Positions 1-7,981 of a stretch of 64,000 bases of DNA are shown here, piece after piece (position 1 is the first letter of the stretch; the number at the start of each line of letters is the position of its first letter). The stretch comes from an uncultured Succiniclasticum sp. (GTDB lineage Bacteria > Bacillota > Negativicutes > Acidaminococcales > Acidaminococcaceae), in contig CADCHY010000010.1 in NCBI GenBank assembly GCA_902801365.1, positions 1-64,000 of the forward strand. Direction: 5' to 3'. A program made the position numbers and the translations under genes. The notes below the pieces were generated by a model. The model was not told where the DNA came from and did no database searches. It saw nothing but the letters and a program-made list of their open reading frames with translations.

Positions 1-467
1 AGTACCTGGGGATGAATCACGATAGCCCTGGCCAGGGCCACGCGCTGCTGCTGGCCGCCGGACAGCTGTGTGGGCATACGGTCTTTTAAGTGCCCGATCT
101 TGACTACATCCAGGATTTCAACTACAGCCTTTTCAATTTCCGCCGCAGGCACATTACGCTGCTTCAGACCGAAAGCCACGTTGTCAAAAACGGACATATG
201 GGGAAAGATCGCGTAATTCTGGAACACCATGCCCATATTACGTTTATTGACCGGAATGTTGTTAATTACCTTATTATCGACCTTTATCGTCCCGCCTTCA
301 ATGGAGTTAAAGCCGATGATCATGCGCAACAACGTGGTCTTCCCGCAACCGGACGGACCTAACAGAGTAAAAAACTCTCCCGGATGGATCTTCAGGGACA
401 GACCGTTGATTACTATTGTATCTTCATATTTTTTGATTACATTATCAATATCGATTGAAACGCTCAT
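1..467 (-). CDS. ABC transporter ATP-binding protein, N-terminal part (partial at window edge)
   Basis: This is the nucleotide-binding subunit of an importer, probably for iron(III) or another solute handled by PotA/FbpC-type systems. The visible 155 residues include Walker A (GPSGCGKTT), a Q-loop (MVFQNYAIFPHMSV) and the signature LSGGQQQRVALARA. The Walker B region lies beyond the window edge. The ATG at 467 follows AAGGAGA at good spacing. The gene lies about 110 bp downstream of the solute-binding lipoprotein gene on the same strand, so the two probably form one transporter operon whose permease gene would be farther left. The substrate cannot be set from this fragment. Confidence 0.93.
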   Translation of the reverse strand, partial: MSVSIDIDNVIKKYEDTIVINGLSLKIHPGEFFTLLGPSGCGKTTLLRMIIGFNSIEGGTIKVDNKVINNIPVNKRNMGMVFQNYAIFPHMSVFDNVAFGLKQRNVPAAEIEKAVVEILDVVKIGHLKDRMPTQLSGGQQQRVALARAIVIHPQV

Positions 468-490
468 CAGAATTCTCCTTTGTATAACAA

Positions 491-520
491 AATGGCGCCA
501 ATTCGTTTATTGGCGCCATT
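491..520 (-). terminator. Intercistronic hairpin between binding-protein and ATPase genes
   Basis: There is a perfect 11-bp inverted repeat (AATGGCGCCAA / TTGGCGCCATT) with an 8-nt loop, followed on the minus strand by TTTTG. It lies between the stop of the solute-binding gene and the start of the ATPase gene. Such hairpins often stabilise or attenuate the message so that the binding protein outnumbers the ATPase. Confidence 0.65.
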
Positions 521-580
521 CATAGCTTCAGCACAAATTGATTACGGAATGACCCCGCAGTTCCTTATGCCGTTTTACAA

Positions 581-1606
581 TTACATGGATTTTTTGAATT
601 TTTCTTTGTTTTCGGAAACCCATTTTTCATTGAATTTCGGAGCGATTTTTATCTTGCTGGCAGGAGTCATATAGTCGGCCAGTTTGGCATTTTTCCGCAG
701 CGGACGGACTGTTAACGTGGTACCTACCAGGTTCTGGATTTTTTCGCTCAGCATATAGTCGACAAACTTTTTCGCGTTTTCGGGATGCTTGCAGTTTTTG
801 ATGATCTGTACAGACTGGGGAGCATACAAAGCGCCTTCTTTCGGGAATACAACTTCTACAGGGGCGCCGCTCTTAACCAGTGTCGCAGCAGGATCTTCCC
901 AGGTCAGGCCTACAATATATTCACCGCCTGCAACCCCTTTATACACCTGGCTGGAACTGTTCATCATCTTGCCGTTCAGCTGTTTCAGGAATTTATCGAC
1001 ATAATCCCAGGCATCTTTGCTGAAAGGATCGCCGTTGCCCATATCATACAGCATAACAACGAGAGACTGGAAAGCAGAAGAAGAGTTTACCGGGTCGCCG
1101 AAGGCGATTTTATCTTTCAGCGCCGGGTTCAGCAGATCGCCAAAGCCTTCAATCTTCATATCGCCTTTCATCTTCTTGTTTACGACCATGACTGTAGGAT
1201 CGGAGAATGCCGGTGTGAAGAATTTCGTACTGTTCCGGAACTCATCCATCATGTTCGGATCTTCTTTGGAAACGTATTCCATAAACAGATCTTTTTTGGA
1301 AGCCAGCATTGCTTCACTGCCGGCCCATAAAACGTCGCCCAGCGGATTCGCTTTTTCGGAGGCAACACGTTTTACCACTTCGCCGGTGCCCGCTACCACA
1401 ACATTAACTTTAATGCCGGTATCTTTTTCAAAGTTTTTGATAACCGCATTATTCAGGCTTTCGGAACGGGCGGTATATACAGTCAGTTCTTTTGCCGCGT
1501 TATCTGTTTTCGGACCTTCAGCTTTTTTGTCTCCGCCGCCGCAGCCGCTGAACAACATGGACAGGGACAATAATGCTGTTGCTAAAAATGCTACTGATTT
1601 TTTCAT
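581..1606 (-). CDS. ABC transporter solute-binding lipoprotein (family 1, Fe3+/phosphonate-like)
   Basis: This is a secreted, lipid-anchored binding protein that would deliver substrate to the adjacent ABC importer. Residues 1-21 form a lipoprotein signal with the lipobox LFSGC and acylated Cys22. The mature part begins after a short Gly/Lys-rich linker. Its opening ELTVYTARSESLNNAVIKNF is typical of the family 1 proteins that include iron(III)-binding FbpA/AfuA and 2-aminoethylphosphonate-binding proteins. The length of 341 residues is normal for the family. A good promoter lies upstream at 1679-1707, and GGGAGG precedes the ATG. The ATPase gene follows after a hairpin. Iron is my first guess for the substrate, but phosphonate or other anions are equally possible. 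Confidence 0.9.
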   Translation of the reverse strand: MKKSVAFLATALLSLSMLFSGCGGGDKKAEGPKTDNAAKELTVYTARSESLNNAVIKNFEKDTGIKVNVVVAGTGEVVKRVASEKANPLGDVLWAGSEAMLASKKDLFMEYVSKEDPNMMDEFRNSTKFFTPAFSDPTVMVVNKKMKGDMKIEGFGDLLNPALKDKIAFGDPVNSSSAFQSLVVMLYDMGNGDPFSKDAWDYVDKFLKQLNGKMMNSSSQVYKGVAGGEYIVGLTWEDPAATLVKSGAPVEVVFPKEGALYAPQSVQIIKNCKHPENAKKFVDYMLSEKIQNLVGTTLTVRPLRKNAKLADYMTPASKIKIAPKFNEKWVSENKEKFKKSM

Positions 1607-1678
1607 TCTCTCTTCCTCCCATTTTTAACAAACAATAAAACTTGCACTTATTACGAACCGCAAGTCCTTTATAGTTCG

Positions 1679-1707
1679 ATTATAACACTTCAACGCCAAT
1701 ATCTCAA
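1679..1707 (-). promoter_or_regulatory. Sigma-70-type promoter of the ABC transporter genes
   Basis: The -35 box TTGAGA (1702-1707), a 17-nt spacer and the perfect -10 TATAAT (1679-1684) read toward the solute-binding gene. The leader between it and the gene has a weak ACTTGC/GCAAGT dyad (1640-1665) followed by a T-rich stretch. Confidence 0.8.
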
Positions 1708-1721
1708 ATGTTAATTCAAAT

Positions 1722-1763
1722 AAAAAAACAGCCCGTATCTGTTTAAGAGGACAGGCTGTTTTA
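1722..1763 (-). terminator. Rho-independent terminator of the nitroreductase gene
   Basis: On the minus strand AAAACAGCC pairs with GGCTGTTTT, and a run of seven T residues follows. It lies just after the stop codon of the ferredoxin-nitroreductase gene and before the transporter promoter. Confidence 0.85.
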
Positions 1764-1782
1764 TATATTCCCTGTTTTAAAT

Positions 1783-2604
1783 TTATTCTCTGAATTCACA
1801 TTTTAAATGCTGGCGTTCCGGCATCAGTTTATACTTAACCCGCGGATAGCCGACCATCATACATCCTACCAGTTTCTGTTTCGACGGAATCCCCACCAGA
1901 TCCAGCAGCGGTTTGTATCCGGCAATACCGCAGGCCTGGATGAACCCGGCAATTGTCGTTCCCAGGCCAATGGCCGGCGCAAACAGCTCCGCGTAGGCCA
2001 GGCACTGCTCACTGTTGCTCACCCCTGTCACATTCAGGCGCCTGGTTGACACAAAAATGAGCATCGGTGCATTACGCCCTATAATATCAACCTTTTTTTC
2101 ATGAAATGTATGCAACACCGCTTTGAAATACCGTTTGTTAACCGTTTCCTTTTCGACTTCTTCTGCCATCCACTCCGCAGTCGCCCTGCGGATCGCGGCC
2201 AGCGTGTCCGGATTGGAGATCACCGTAAAATACATGCTCTGACTATTGCCCGCAGTGGGCGCGTACCGACAGATATCCAACAGCTTTAACACATCTTCCT
2301 GCTTCGGCGGCTGCGGTTTGAACAGGCGCACGCTGCGGCGGGAACGGAGGAAGTCATATGCCTGCTTTTCCGAAATGGTTGATGCGGGAACCGGAACCAT
2401 TTCTTCCCGCGGCGTATATTTATTATCCATAGCGCCTGTGGGACAGATTGCAACACAGTGACCGCAGCTCATGCATCCCCGGTCCACATTGCATTCCGGA
2501 CCGTTCTCCCCCATATCCAGGATGCAGGCAGGACAGTCTGCTACACACAGCCCGCACTTTACACATTTATTCTGATCAACTTTTATTAAATCCAATACCG
2601 GCAC
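1783..2604 (-). CDS. Ferredoxin-nitroreductase fusion protein
   Basis: This is a cytoplasmic flavoenzyme with its own electron-transfer module. The N-terminus carries two 4Fe-4S motifs, with cysteines at 14/17/20/24 and 44/47/50/54. From about residue 80 a nitroreductase-type FMN fold begins with the typical SRRSVRLFKPQP and RYAPTAGNSQ stretches. The family reduces nitro compounds, quinones or flavins; the native substrate is unknown. The start is GTG, chosen because GGAGGG stands 8 nt upstream. The gene is a single unit with its own promoter region and terminator. It lies next to the cobalamin operon, but nothing in the sequence ties it to cobalamin synthesis. Confidence 0.9.
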   Translation of the reverse strand: MPVLDLIKVDQNKCVKCGLCVADCPACILDMGENGPECNVDRGCMSCGHCVAICPTGAMDNKYTPREEMVPVPASTISEKQAYDFLRSRRSVRLFKPQPPKQEDVLKLLDICRYAPTAGNSQSMYFTVISNPDTLAAIRRATAEWMAEEVEKETVNKRYFKAVLHTFHEKKVDIIGRNAPMLIFVSTRRLNVTGVSNSEQCLAYAELFAPAIGLGTTIAGFIQACGIAGYKPLLDLVGIPSKQKLVGCMMVGYPRVKYKLMPERQHLKCEFRE

Positions 2605-2672
2605 TCTCTTAACCCTCCAGACACAATGAACTCTCTCTTCCGCTTTTAATGAAAGAAAAAACGATATTTTGT

Positions 2673-2678
2673 ATTATA
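2673..2678 (-). promoter_or_regulatory. Extended -10 element of the nitroreductase gene
   Basis: A perfect TATAAT preceded by TGG reads toward the nitroreductase gene. No convincing -35 box is seen at 16-18 nt, so it would depend on the extended -10. Confidence 0.5.
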
Positions 2679-2777
2679 CCACATCCCGGGAAAAAAGCTA
2701 CTCAAAAAATCAGGAAAAATCTCATGAAGGTCCGGATTCGGTTGTGTTTTGCTGCAAAAGCTGTAATTAAGCGAATC

Positions 2778-2812
2778 ATAAAACGGTCGTGGAATTAAAA
2801 TTCCACGACCGT
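2778..2812 (-). terminator. Terminator at the end of the cobalamin operon
   Basis: Fourteen-base arms (ACGGTCGTGGAATT and its complement) form a near-perfect hairpin followed by TTTTAT on the minus strand. It lies 30 bp beyond the cbiC stop codon and closes the cobalamin cluster. Confidence 0.88.
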
Positions 2813-2841
2813 CATCATCTGTAATCTTTTTTTGTGAAATG

Positions 2842-3489
2842 TTATTTCCTGTTTGTCTGTTCGCTGGTCAGCTTGTACATCAGCGCATTACAGATAGCGG
2901 CCGCCACGTTGCTGCCGCCCTTGCGGCCAACCGCCACGATGTACGGCACGCCGCTGGCCATAATGATTTCCTTCGACTGAACCACGTTAACAAACCCTAC
3001 CGGCACGCCGATGACCAGCGCCGGTTTAATTTTACCCTCTTTTACCAGTTCGTCCAACCGTACCAGCGCAGTGGGCGCATTACCTACCGCAATGATGACC
3101 GGCCCCTCCAGGTTCGCCGCTTTTTCCATGCAGGCCGCGGCACGGGTACTGCCCGCTTCTTTGGCGCGGGCTGCCACATCCGGATCACTCATAAAGCATA
3201 CGGCGTTCCCGTTCAGTTTGGCCAGTGCGGCTTTATTGATACCCGTCTGGGCCATCTTGGTATCCGTCACAATGGTGAAACCGCCATTTTTCATAATGGC
3301 CAGTGTATCCGCTACCACGTTGTCACTGAACCGCATGGTGCGGGCGTAATCAAAATCCGCTGCGGTGTGGATGCAGCGTTTGATGATGCTTTCTTTATCC
3401 GGATCCAATTTTAACTCGCCTAATTCTTCTGTAATAATTTCAAAACTGCGCTTTTCGATATCCATTGGCAGTACATTTTCCAGATTCAT
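2842..3489 (-). CDS. cbiC: Cobalt-precorrin-8 methylmutase
   Basis: The enzyme moves a methyl group from C11 to C12 of the corrin ring to give cobyrinate (cobalt-hydrogenobyrinate series). The 215-residue protein has the conserved IHTAADFDYA stretch whose His41 matches the catalytic histidine of CobH/CbiC. It also has the family motifs CFMSDPD and VGVPVGFVN. The ATG at 3489 is chosen over upstream in-frame starts because AAGGAG lies 7 nt before it. It is the last gene of the cobalamin cluster. It has a good promoter of its own at 3586-3614, so it may be expressed partly apart from the riboswitch. Confidence 0.95.
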   Translation of the reverse strand: MNLENVLPMDIEKRSFEIITEELGELKLDPDKESIIKRCIHTAADFDYARTMRFSDNVVADTLAIMKNGGFTIVTDTKMAQTGINKAALAKLNGNAVCFMSDPDVAARAKEAGSTRAAACMEKAANLEGPVIIAVGNAPTALVRLDELVKEGKIKPALVIGVPVGFVNVVQSKEIIMASGVPYIVAVGRKGGSNVAAAICNALMYKLTSEQTNRK

Positions 3490-3585
3490 TTGATATCTCC
3501 TTGTTTCATGAATTCTTTTCGACGATACGGCTGCCATACGTTTGCACCTTTTGACTCCGGCAAACCGGATTCTGACAACAATACT

Positions 3586-3614
3586 ATTATATGCAAACAA
3601 AAGAATAACGACAA
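3586..3614 (-). promoter_or_regulatory. Internal promoter upstream of cbiC
   Basis: TTGTCG (3609-3614), a 17-nt spacer and TATAAT (3586-3591) read into cbiC. This gives a leader of about 90 nt containing a small AATCCGG/CCGGA hairpin. Confidence 0.65.
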
Positions 3615-3636
3615 TATATCTTCCGTATCATTTCTC

Positions 3637-4182
3637 TTATTTTTCGATTCCTTCCCTGGCAGGAATTCCTTTATCAAAAGGATGCTTCCGTTTGCATATT
3701 TCCGAAACGTAGTCAGCCAGTTCCAACAACTCCGGCAGATGTTCCGGCTTATGTTTCAGAAAATCAATCAGCAGGCTTTCATCCAGCAAATGGGTCCCGC
3801 AGGCGCCGATCACCTCGTCCAGTACCAGCAGGTCTGTTTCTTCTTTCCGGCAGTACGAAGCCAGTTCCTGAATAAATTCATTGTGGCTTTGCAGCACTTC
3901 CGCCTTTTCCTGTTCATTCATCTGGAAAGAAAACTTGGTCAGCGGTTTGCCCCGGAACACCTTTACGCCCGGCAGCATCGAAAGAGTATGCAGTTCTCCC
4001 GTTTCCCTGCCTTTCAGGAACTGCCCCAGAACAACATGCAGGCCACGTCCGCTGGCCCGCAATATCAACCCCAGCGCAGCGGTAGTCTTTCCTTTTCCGT
4101 CACCGGTATAAATATGGATCAGGCCCAGTTTGCTTTTATCCACGTAAAACACTTCCCTTTCTGAACCGTAAGGAAACATCAT
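3637..4182 (-). CDS. cobO: Cob(I)yrinic acid a,c-diamide adenosyltransferase
   Basis: This enzyme uses ATP to attach the 5'-deoxyadenosyl ligand to cob(I)alamin precursors. It belongs to the CobA/CobO/BtuR P-loop family: TGDGKGKTT at residues 26-34 binds the ATP triphosphate. Further family stretches are LGQFLKGRETGE and LLVLDEV. The length of 181 residues is normal. Two adjacent ATG codons follow a GGAG box, so either 4182 or 4179 may be used. The gene sits between cbiP and cbiC, as expected for a late step of the pathway. Confidence 0.94.
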   Translation of the reverse strand: MMFPYGSEREVFYVDKSKLGLIHIYTGDGKGKTTAALGLILRASGRGLHVVLGQFLKGRETGELHTLSMLPGVKVFRGKPLTKFSFQMNEQEKAEVLQSHNEFIQELASYCRKEETDLLVLDEVIGACGTHLLDESLLIDFLKHKPEHLPELLELADYVSEICKRKHPFDKGIPAREGIEK

Positions 4183-4233
4183 TCACTCCATTTTCCCGTA
4201 ATGCGTCCCTCCGGCCGGTAAAACATCCTGCTT

Positions 4234-5772
4234 TTATTCGCCCAGTCCTTTTTCTACGATTTCATACACCTTTTCCATATCGAGATGCTCGCGTACACTC
4301 TGAGCCAGCAGATCGTACTGATGCTGTTTATACTTCTGATAATCAATCACTTTTACATCGTCCATGCTAAGGCCTTTTCTGTCCAGCAGCGCTTCCACGA
4401 TTTTCGCGGCGATGCCTTCCCCGTCAAAAATGCCGTGGATATAGGTGCCGTAAACCTGCATGCCGCCCCGTACCGTCTGGCTGCCTTCCGCAAACGGTTC
4501 CGCCGTTTCGTTAATGGGCTCCACCGTATTCAATGCCTTGGTTTCTTCCAGTTCAGTTATACCGCTGTGGATCTCATACCCGTAAAACTCCCTGCCGCTT
4601 AAGCCGGAGAAAATGCCTTCCACCCGGTTGAAATGTCCTTTCATCTGGATGGTGCGTTTATTCTCCACAAATTCCGTTTCCGTATTCAGCAGGGCCATAC
4701 CGGTGGTTATGCTTCCCGCATGCCCGCTGTCATAGCCAAAGGGATCGGACAGGCTGCGCCCCAGCATCTGATATCCGCCGCAGATGCCAAAGACCACCGT
4801 ACCGTTATTCGCTTTATGCAGCACCGCTGTTTCCAGACCGTTCTGCCGCATCCATTTTAAATCATCTATGGTATTTTTGGTTCCGGGCAGGATAATCATA
4901 TCCGGATTTCCCAGTTCTTCGGTACTCTTAACATAACGTAACGACACGCCTTCAATCAGTTCAAACACATTGAAATCCGTAAAATTGGACATGCGCGGGA
5001 ACTTAATCACGGCGATATCTATTAATGCATTCTTACTTTTTACCTGGGTCAGGCGTTCCGATAAACTGTCCTCATCTTCTATATCTACGTTCATCATGGG
5101 GAGGACACCGATTACGGGTATGCCGGTTTTCTCTTCCAGCATGTCCAGACCGGGTTTCAGGATGCTCACATCGCCGCGGAATTTGTTGATGATGACGCCT
5201 TTTACCATGGCCCGCTCTTCCGGATCCAGCAGCATCAGCGTTCCGTAGATAGAAGCAAACACGCCGCCGCGGTCAATATCGGCCACCAGCAAAACGGGTG
5301 ATTTTGCCATCCTGGCCATACCCATGTTTACGATGTCCTGGGCTTTCAGATTGATTTCCGCCGGGCTGCCGGCGCCTTCAATAACCATGATGTCGCTCTG
5401 GTCTGCCAGGGTATTGTACGCTTTCATGATATCGGGAATGAGCTTTGTTTTAAATTTATAATATTCCACCGCCGGCATCGTGCCGATGGCCACGCCGTTG
5501 ACAATGACCTGGGAACCGCTGTCACTGGTGGGTTTCAGAAGGATCGGGTTCATCAGCACGCTGGGTTTTACTCCGGCAGCCTCCGCCTGCACTACCTGGG
5601 CCCGGCCCATCTCCGCGCCTTCCGCCGTAATAAACGAGTTCAAGGCCATGTTCTGGGATTTAAAGGGGTTCACCCGTTTCCCGTCCTGATGGAAAATCCG
5701 GCACAGCGCCGCTGTTACCAGGCTTTTCCCGGCATTTGACATAGTGCCCTGTATCATGATTGCTTTAGCCAT
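4234..5772 (-). CDS. cbiP: Cobyric acid synthase (glutamine-hydrolysing)
   Basis: The enzyme amidates the b, d, e and g carboxylates of adenosylcobyrinate a,c-diamide, using ATP and glutamine. The N-terminal dethiobiotin-synthetase-like ATPase opens with IQGTMSNAGKSLVTAAL. The C-terminal class I glutaminase shows VFGICGGYQMLG with the nucleophile cysteine, and a late YGYEIHSG stretch. The length of about 512 residues is usual. An in-frame GTG lies nine bases upstream (5781), but the ATG at 5772 is better placed after the AAGAGAG box. The start overlaps the end of the ApgM-like gene by 8 bp, indicating translational coupling. Confidence 0.95.
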   Translation of the reverse strand: MAKAIMIQGTMSNAGKSLVTAALCRIFHQDGKRVNPFKSQNMALNSFITAEGAEMGRAQVVQAEAAGVKPSVLMNPILLKPTSDSGSQVIVNGVAIGTMPAVEYYKFKTKLIPDIMKAYNTLADQSDIMVIEGAGSPAEINLKAQDIVNMGMARMAKSPVLLVADIDRGGVFASIYGTLMLLDPEERAMVKGVIINKFRGDVSILKPGLDMLEEKTGIPVIGVLPMMNVDIEDEDSLSERLTQVKSKNALIDIAVIKFPRMSNFTDFNVFELIEGVSLRYVKSTEELGNPDMIILPGTKNTIDDLKWMRQNGLETAVLHKANNGTVVFGICGGYQMLGRSLSDPFGYDSGHAGSITTGMALLNTETEFVENKRTIQMKGHFNRVEGIFSGLSGREFYGYEIHSGITELEETKALNTVEPINETAEPFAEGSQTVRGGMQVYGTYIHGIFDGEGIAAKIVEALLDRKGLSMDDVKVIDYQKYKQHQYDLLAQSVREHLDMEKVYEIVEKGLGE

Positions 5773-6904
5773 CGTATTCACTCTCTTTCATTAAAAAGTC
5801 TGTTATATCCCGGTATGTTTCAATGTTACGGTTCAACGGATGCCCGGTTCTTGTTTCGGCGGCTATCACCGGACCCCTGCCCCGGGTATGTTTTCCTGTC
5901 ACGCTGCTGGTCACATGGTCGCCGCAGACCACAATACGCAACGGCTCCTCCGCCGTATCCAGCAGTGGTTCCAGAAACTCTTTATCAATACGGGAGATAA
6001 ACTCGGCCTTGCCTTCATAATCATGACGGTGCGCCGCTTCATCCGTCCCGTTGAAATGTGTCATCACAAAGGGGAACCGCGCCAGCATCTTACGGGTTAC
6101 CGCCAGTTTTTCCCTGATATTTGTATCTGTGTCCGCCGTACAGTAAGAAAGTTCCGGCACTTCCATTTTCAGTGCTTTGCCGATGCCCCGGACGATTTCT
6201 GTCTGACAGACCAGAGCGCCTTTCATCCCGTTCAGTGTTTCAAAGGAAGGCATCTCCGTCCGGCAGGAAGCGCCCCAGGGATACAGTCTGTAGGTAAGGT
6301 CATTGCGGTTGTACTGTTCCAGAATCCGGTCCGTTTCCTGCATGAACAGCTTCATAGCCAGGGAAGAAGACTTCAGTTCCGCCAGCAGTTCTTCCACCGG
6401 AAGCCCCATGCTTTCGTGAGGCGGCGCGGTCCGGATCCGCAGCACGCTTTCATTGCGGTCCATCACCAACAGGTTCCGGTAACCGGACAGATGGATGAAC
6501 TCTATCTCCGGAGTCAGGGAACTGAACTGCCCTGCCATGGTTTCCATCTCCCGGAAAGAAAGCCCCATGCCGTTAAAGGAAACCAGGCGGCCGCTGCTGT
6601 CCTGGGAAACCACGTTGCAGCGCAGCACCATCTCATACTCGGAAACATCCCGGTTCTGGGCCAGCAGTTCCAGATACGCCCTGTTGGTGGGAAACGCTTC
6701 TTTCGGAACACCCAGAAGCCGCAGGATGCAGGTCAGACTTTCCGGCACTACATCCGTTTCGCAGATGCTAACCTGTGAAAGGCGCCCTTCCCGGATCAGT
6801 CTGTCCATGTTAGGGTGAAACGCGCGGGTAAAAGGGGTCAGTCCGTTCCAGGCAGGAATCGGATCATCGCCCAGCCCGTCAATTAATATAATTAAACATG
6901 TCAT
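5765..6904 (-). CDS. ApgM-like alkaline-phosphatase-superfamily protein of the cobalamin operon
   Basis: This protein resembles archaeal-type cofactor-independent phosphoglycerate mutase and the related proposed homoserine kinases. Its N-terminus reads LIDGLGDDPIP, with Asp9 in the place of the first metal ligand. PESLTCILRLLG puts Ser56 where the family has its phospho-accepting serine. EYEMVLRCNVV matches the family's RCN stretch. Late metal ligands are visible in NGTDEAAHRHDYEGK and CGDHVTSS...GKHTRGRGPV. The start overlaps the end of cobD by 26 bp and the stop overlaps cbiP by 8 bp, so it is firmly part of the cobalamin operon. Its role is not established. Because cobD needs threonine phosphate and the pathway also needs an alpha-ribazole-phosphate phosphatase, either a threonine kinase or a phosphatase role is plausible. 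Confidence 0.8.
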   Translation of the reverse strand: MTCLIILIDGLGDDPIPAWNGLTPFTRAFHPNMDRLIREGRLSQVSICETDVVPESLTCILRLLGVPKEAFPTNRAYLELLAQNRDVSEYEMVLRCNVVSQDSSGRLVSFNGMGLSFREMETMAGQFSSLTPEIEFIHLSGYRNLLVMDRNESVLRIRTAPPHESMGLPVEELLAELKSSSLAMKLFMQETDRILEQYNRNDLTYRLYPWGASCRTEMPSFETLNGMKGALVCQTEIVRGIGKALKMEVPELSYCTADTDTNIREKLAVTRKMLARFPFVMTHFNGTDEAAHRHDYEGKAEFISRIDKEFLEPLLDTAEEPLRIVVCGDHVTSSVTGKHTRGRGPVIAAETRTGHPLNRNIETYRDITDFLMKESEYDG

Positions 6905-7967
6905 GTTTCACAAGTTCCTTCATAATTTTGATCAGCTTACGGTTATCCCGCCGGGTTTTCACGGCGATCCGGTAATAACCGGCAGACAGGCCTCGAAAGT
7001 TGGAACAGTCCCGGATCAGGATATGGTGCTTCTTCAGCTTCTCCGGCCAGGGATAATTATGCGTTGTTTTAATCAAAAGATAGTTGGCCGCGCCTTCAAA
7101 CACCTGCAGCTTGATGAGTCGCAGCTGTGCAACCAGATAGGCTTTTTCTACTGCAATCAGTTCGCGGGTTTCTTCAAGATAATCTGTTTCATCCAAAGCG
7201 GCAACACCGGCCGCCTGCGCCAGTACGGAAACATTCCAGTCCTGCCCGCATGCATACAGTTTATCCATCAGGGCCGCATCGGAAGTCAGGCAGAAGCCAA
7301 GCCGCACGCCCGGTATCGCAAATATTTTCGTGAAAGCTTTCAGGATGATCAGCTTCGGATGACCGGCTACCTGGTCAACGAGGCTGTACTTGTCTTCATC
7401 CTTTACAAAATCCATGAAACATTCATCTACCAGTAAAGGAATATGCAGTTCCTCGCAATGCCGCAGTACCCTTAAAAGCAATTCTTTATCCATCAGCTTT
7501 CCGGTGGGATTGTTAGGATTGCAAAGCACCACCATCTCTGTCCGTTTGGTGATTGCTTTCAGGATTTCCGGGGTGACGGCGAACTCATTTTTTTCATGTA
7601 ATGTAAAATAATCTATCTTGCTGCCTGCCGACACAGCCGCCTTTTCATAATCGGCAAACGTCGGAGCCAGTACAAGCGTCCGTTTCGGCCGCAGCGCGGC
7701 CATAATCCGGAAAAGGACGTCCGCAGCCCCGTTTCCGCAGTATATCATCTCTGCCGGGAGTGAAAAATACCGGCTGAGTCCGGCACGCAGCTCCCTGCAA
7801 AACGCATCCGGATAATTAACACTGTCTGCCACCGCATTCTTAAGCGCACGACACACGCCGGCAGGGATCCCCAGCGGATTGATATTCGCGGAATAATCCA
7901 GCATTTCTTTATTCTGTTTCAGGGAAGGATCGCTGTAGATATCGCCGCCATGAACATATTGATACAT
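6879..7967 (-). CDS. cobD: L-threonine-O-3-phosphate decarboxylase
   Basis: This PLP enzyme makes (R)-1-amino-2-propanol O-2-phosphate, the linker between corrin and nucleotide loop. It has the fold type I aminotransferase architecture. The N-terminal GGDIYSD...DYSANINPLG is typical of CobD and histidinol-phosphate aminotransferase relatives. NPNNPTGKL and the PLP-binding lysine in KAFTKIFAIPGVRLGF follow. The cobalamin context separates it from HisC. Its stop overlaps the ApgM-like start, and cbiB lies just upstream, so the linker-making genes are grouped. The name follows Salmonella usage, not Pseudomonas usage. Confidence 0.92.
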   Translation of the reverse strand: MYQYVHGGDIYSDPSLKQNKEMLDYSANINPLGIPAGVCRALKNAVADSVNYPDAFCRELRAGLSRYFSLPAEMIYCGNGAADVLFRIMAALRPKRTLVLAPTFADYEKAAVSAGSKIDYFTLHEKNEFAVTPEILKAITKRTEMVVLCNPNNPTGKLMDKELLLRVLRHCEELHIPLLVDECFMDFVKDEDKYSLVDQVAGHPKLIILKAFTKIFAIPGVRLGFCLTSDAALMDKLYACGQDWNVSVLAQAAGVAALDETDYLEETRELIAVEKAYLVAQLRLIKLQVFEGAANYLLIKTTHNYPWPEKLKKHHILIRDCSNFRGLSAGYYRIAVKTRRDNRKLIKIMKELVKHDMFNYIN

Positions 7968-7981
7968 GTAAGATTTCTCCT

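Noticed and set aside
3548-3572. Small CCGG hairpin upstream of cbiC as a possible second riboswitch
   Set aside because: The stem is short and no aptamer motif is present; it is simply noted as part of the leader.
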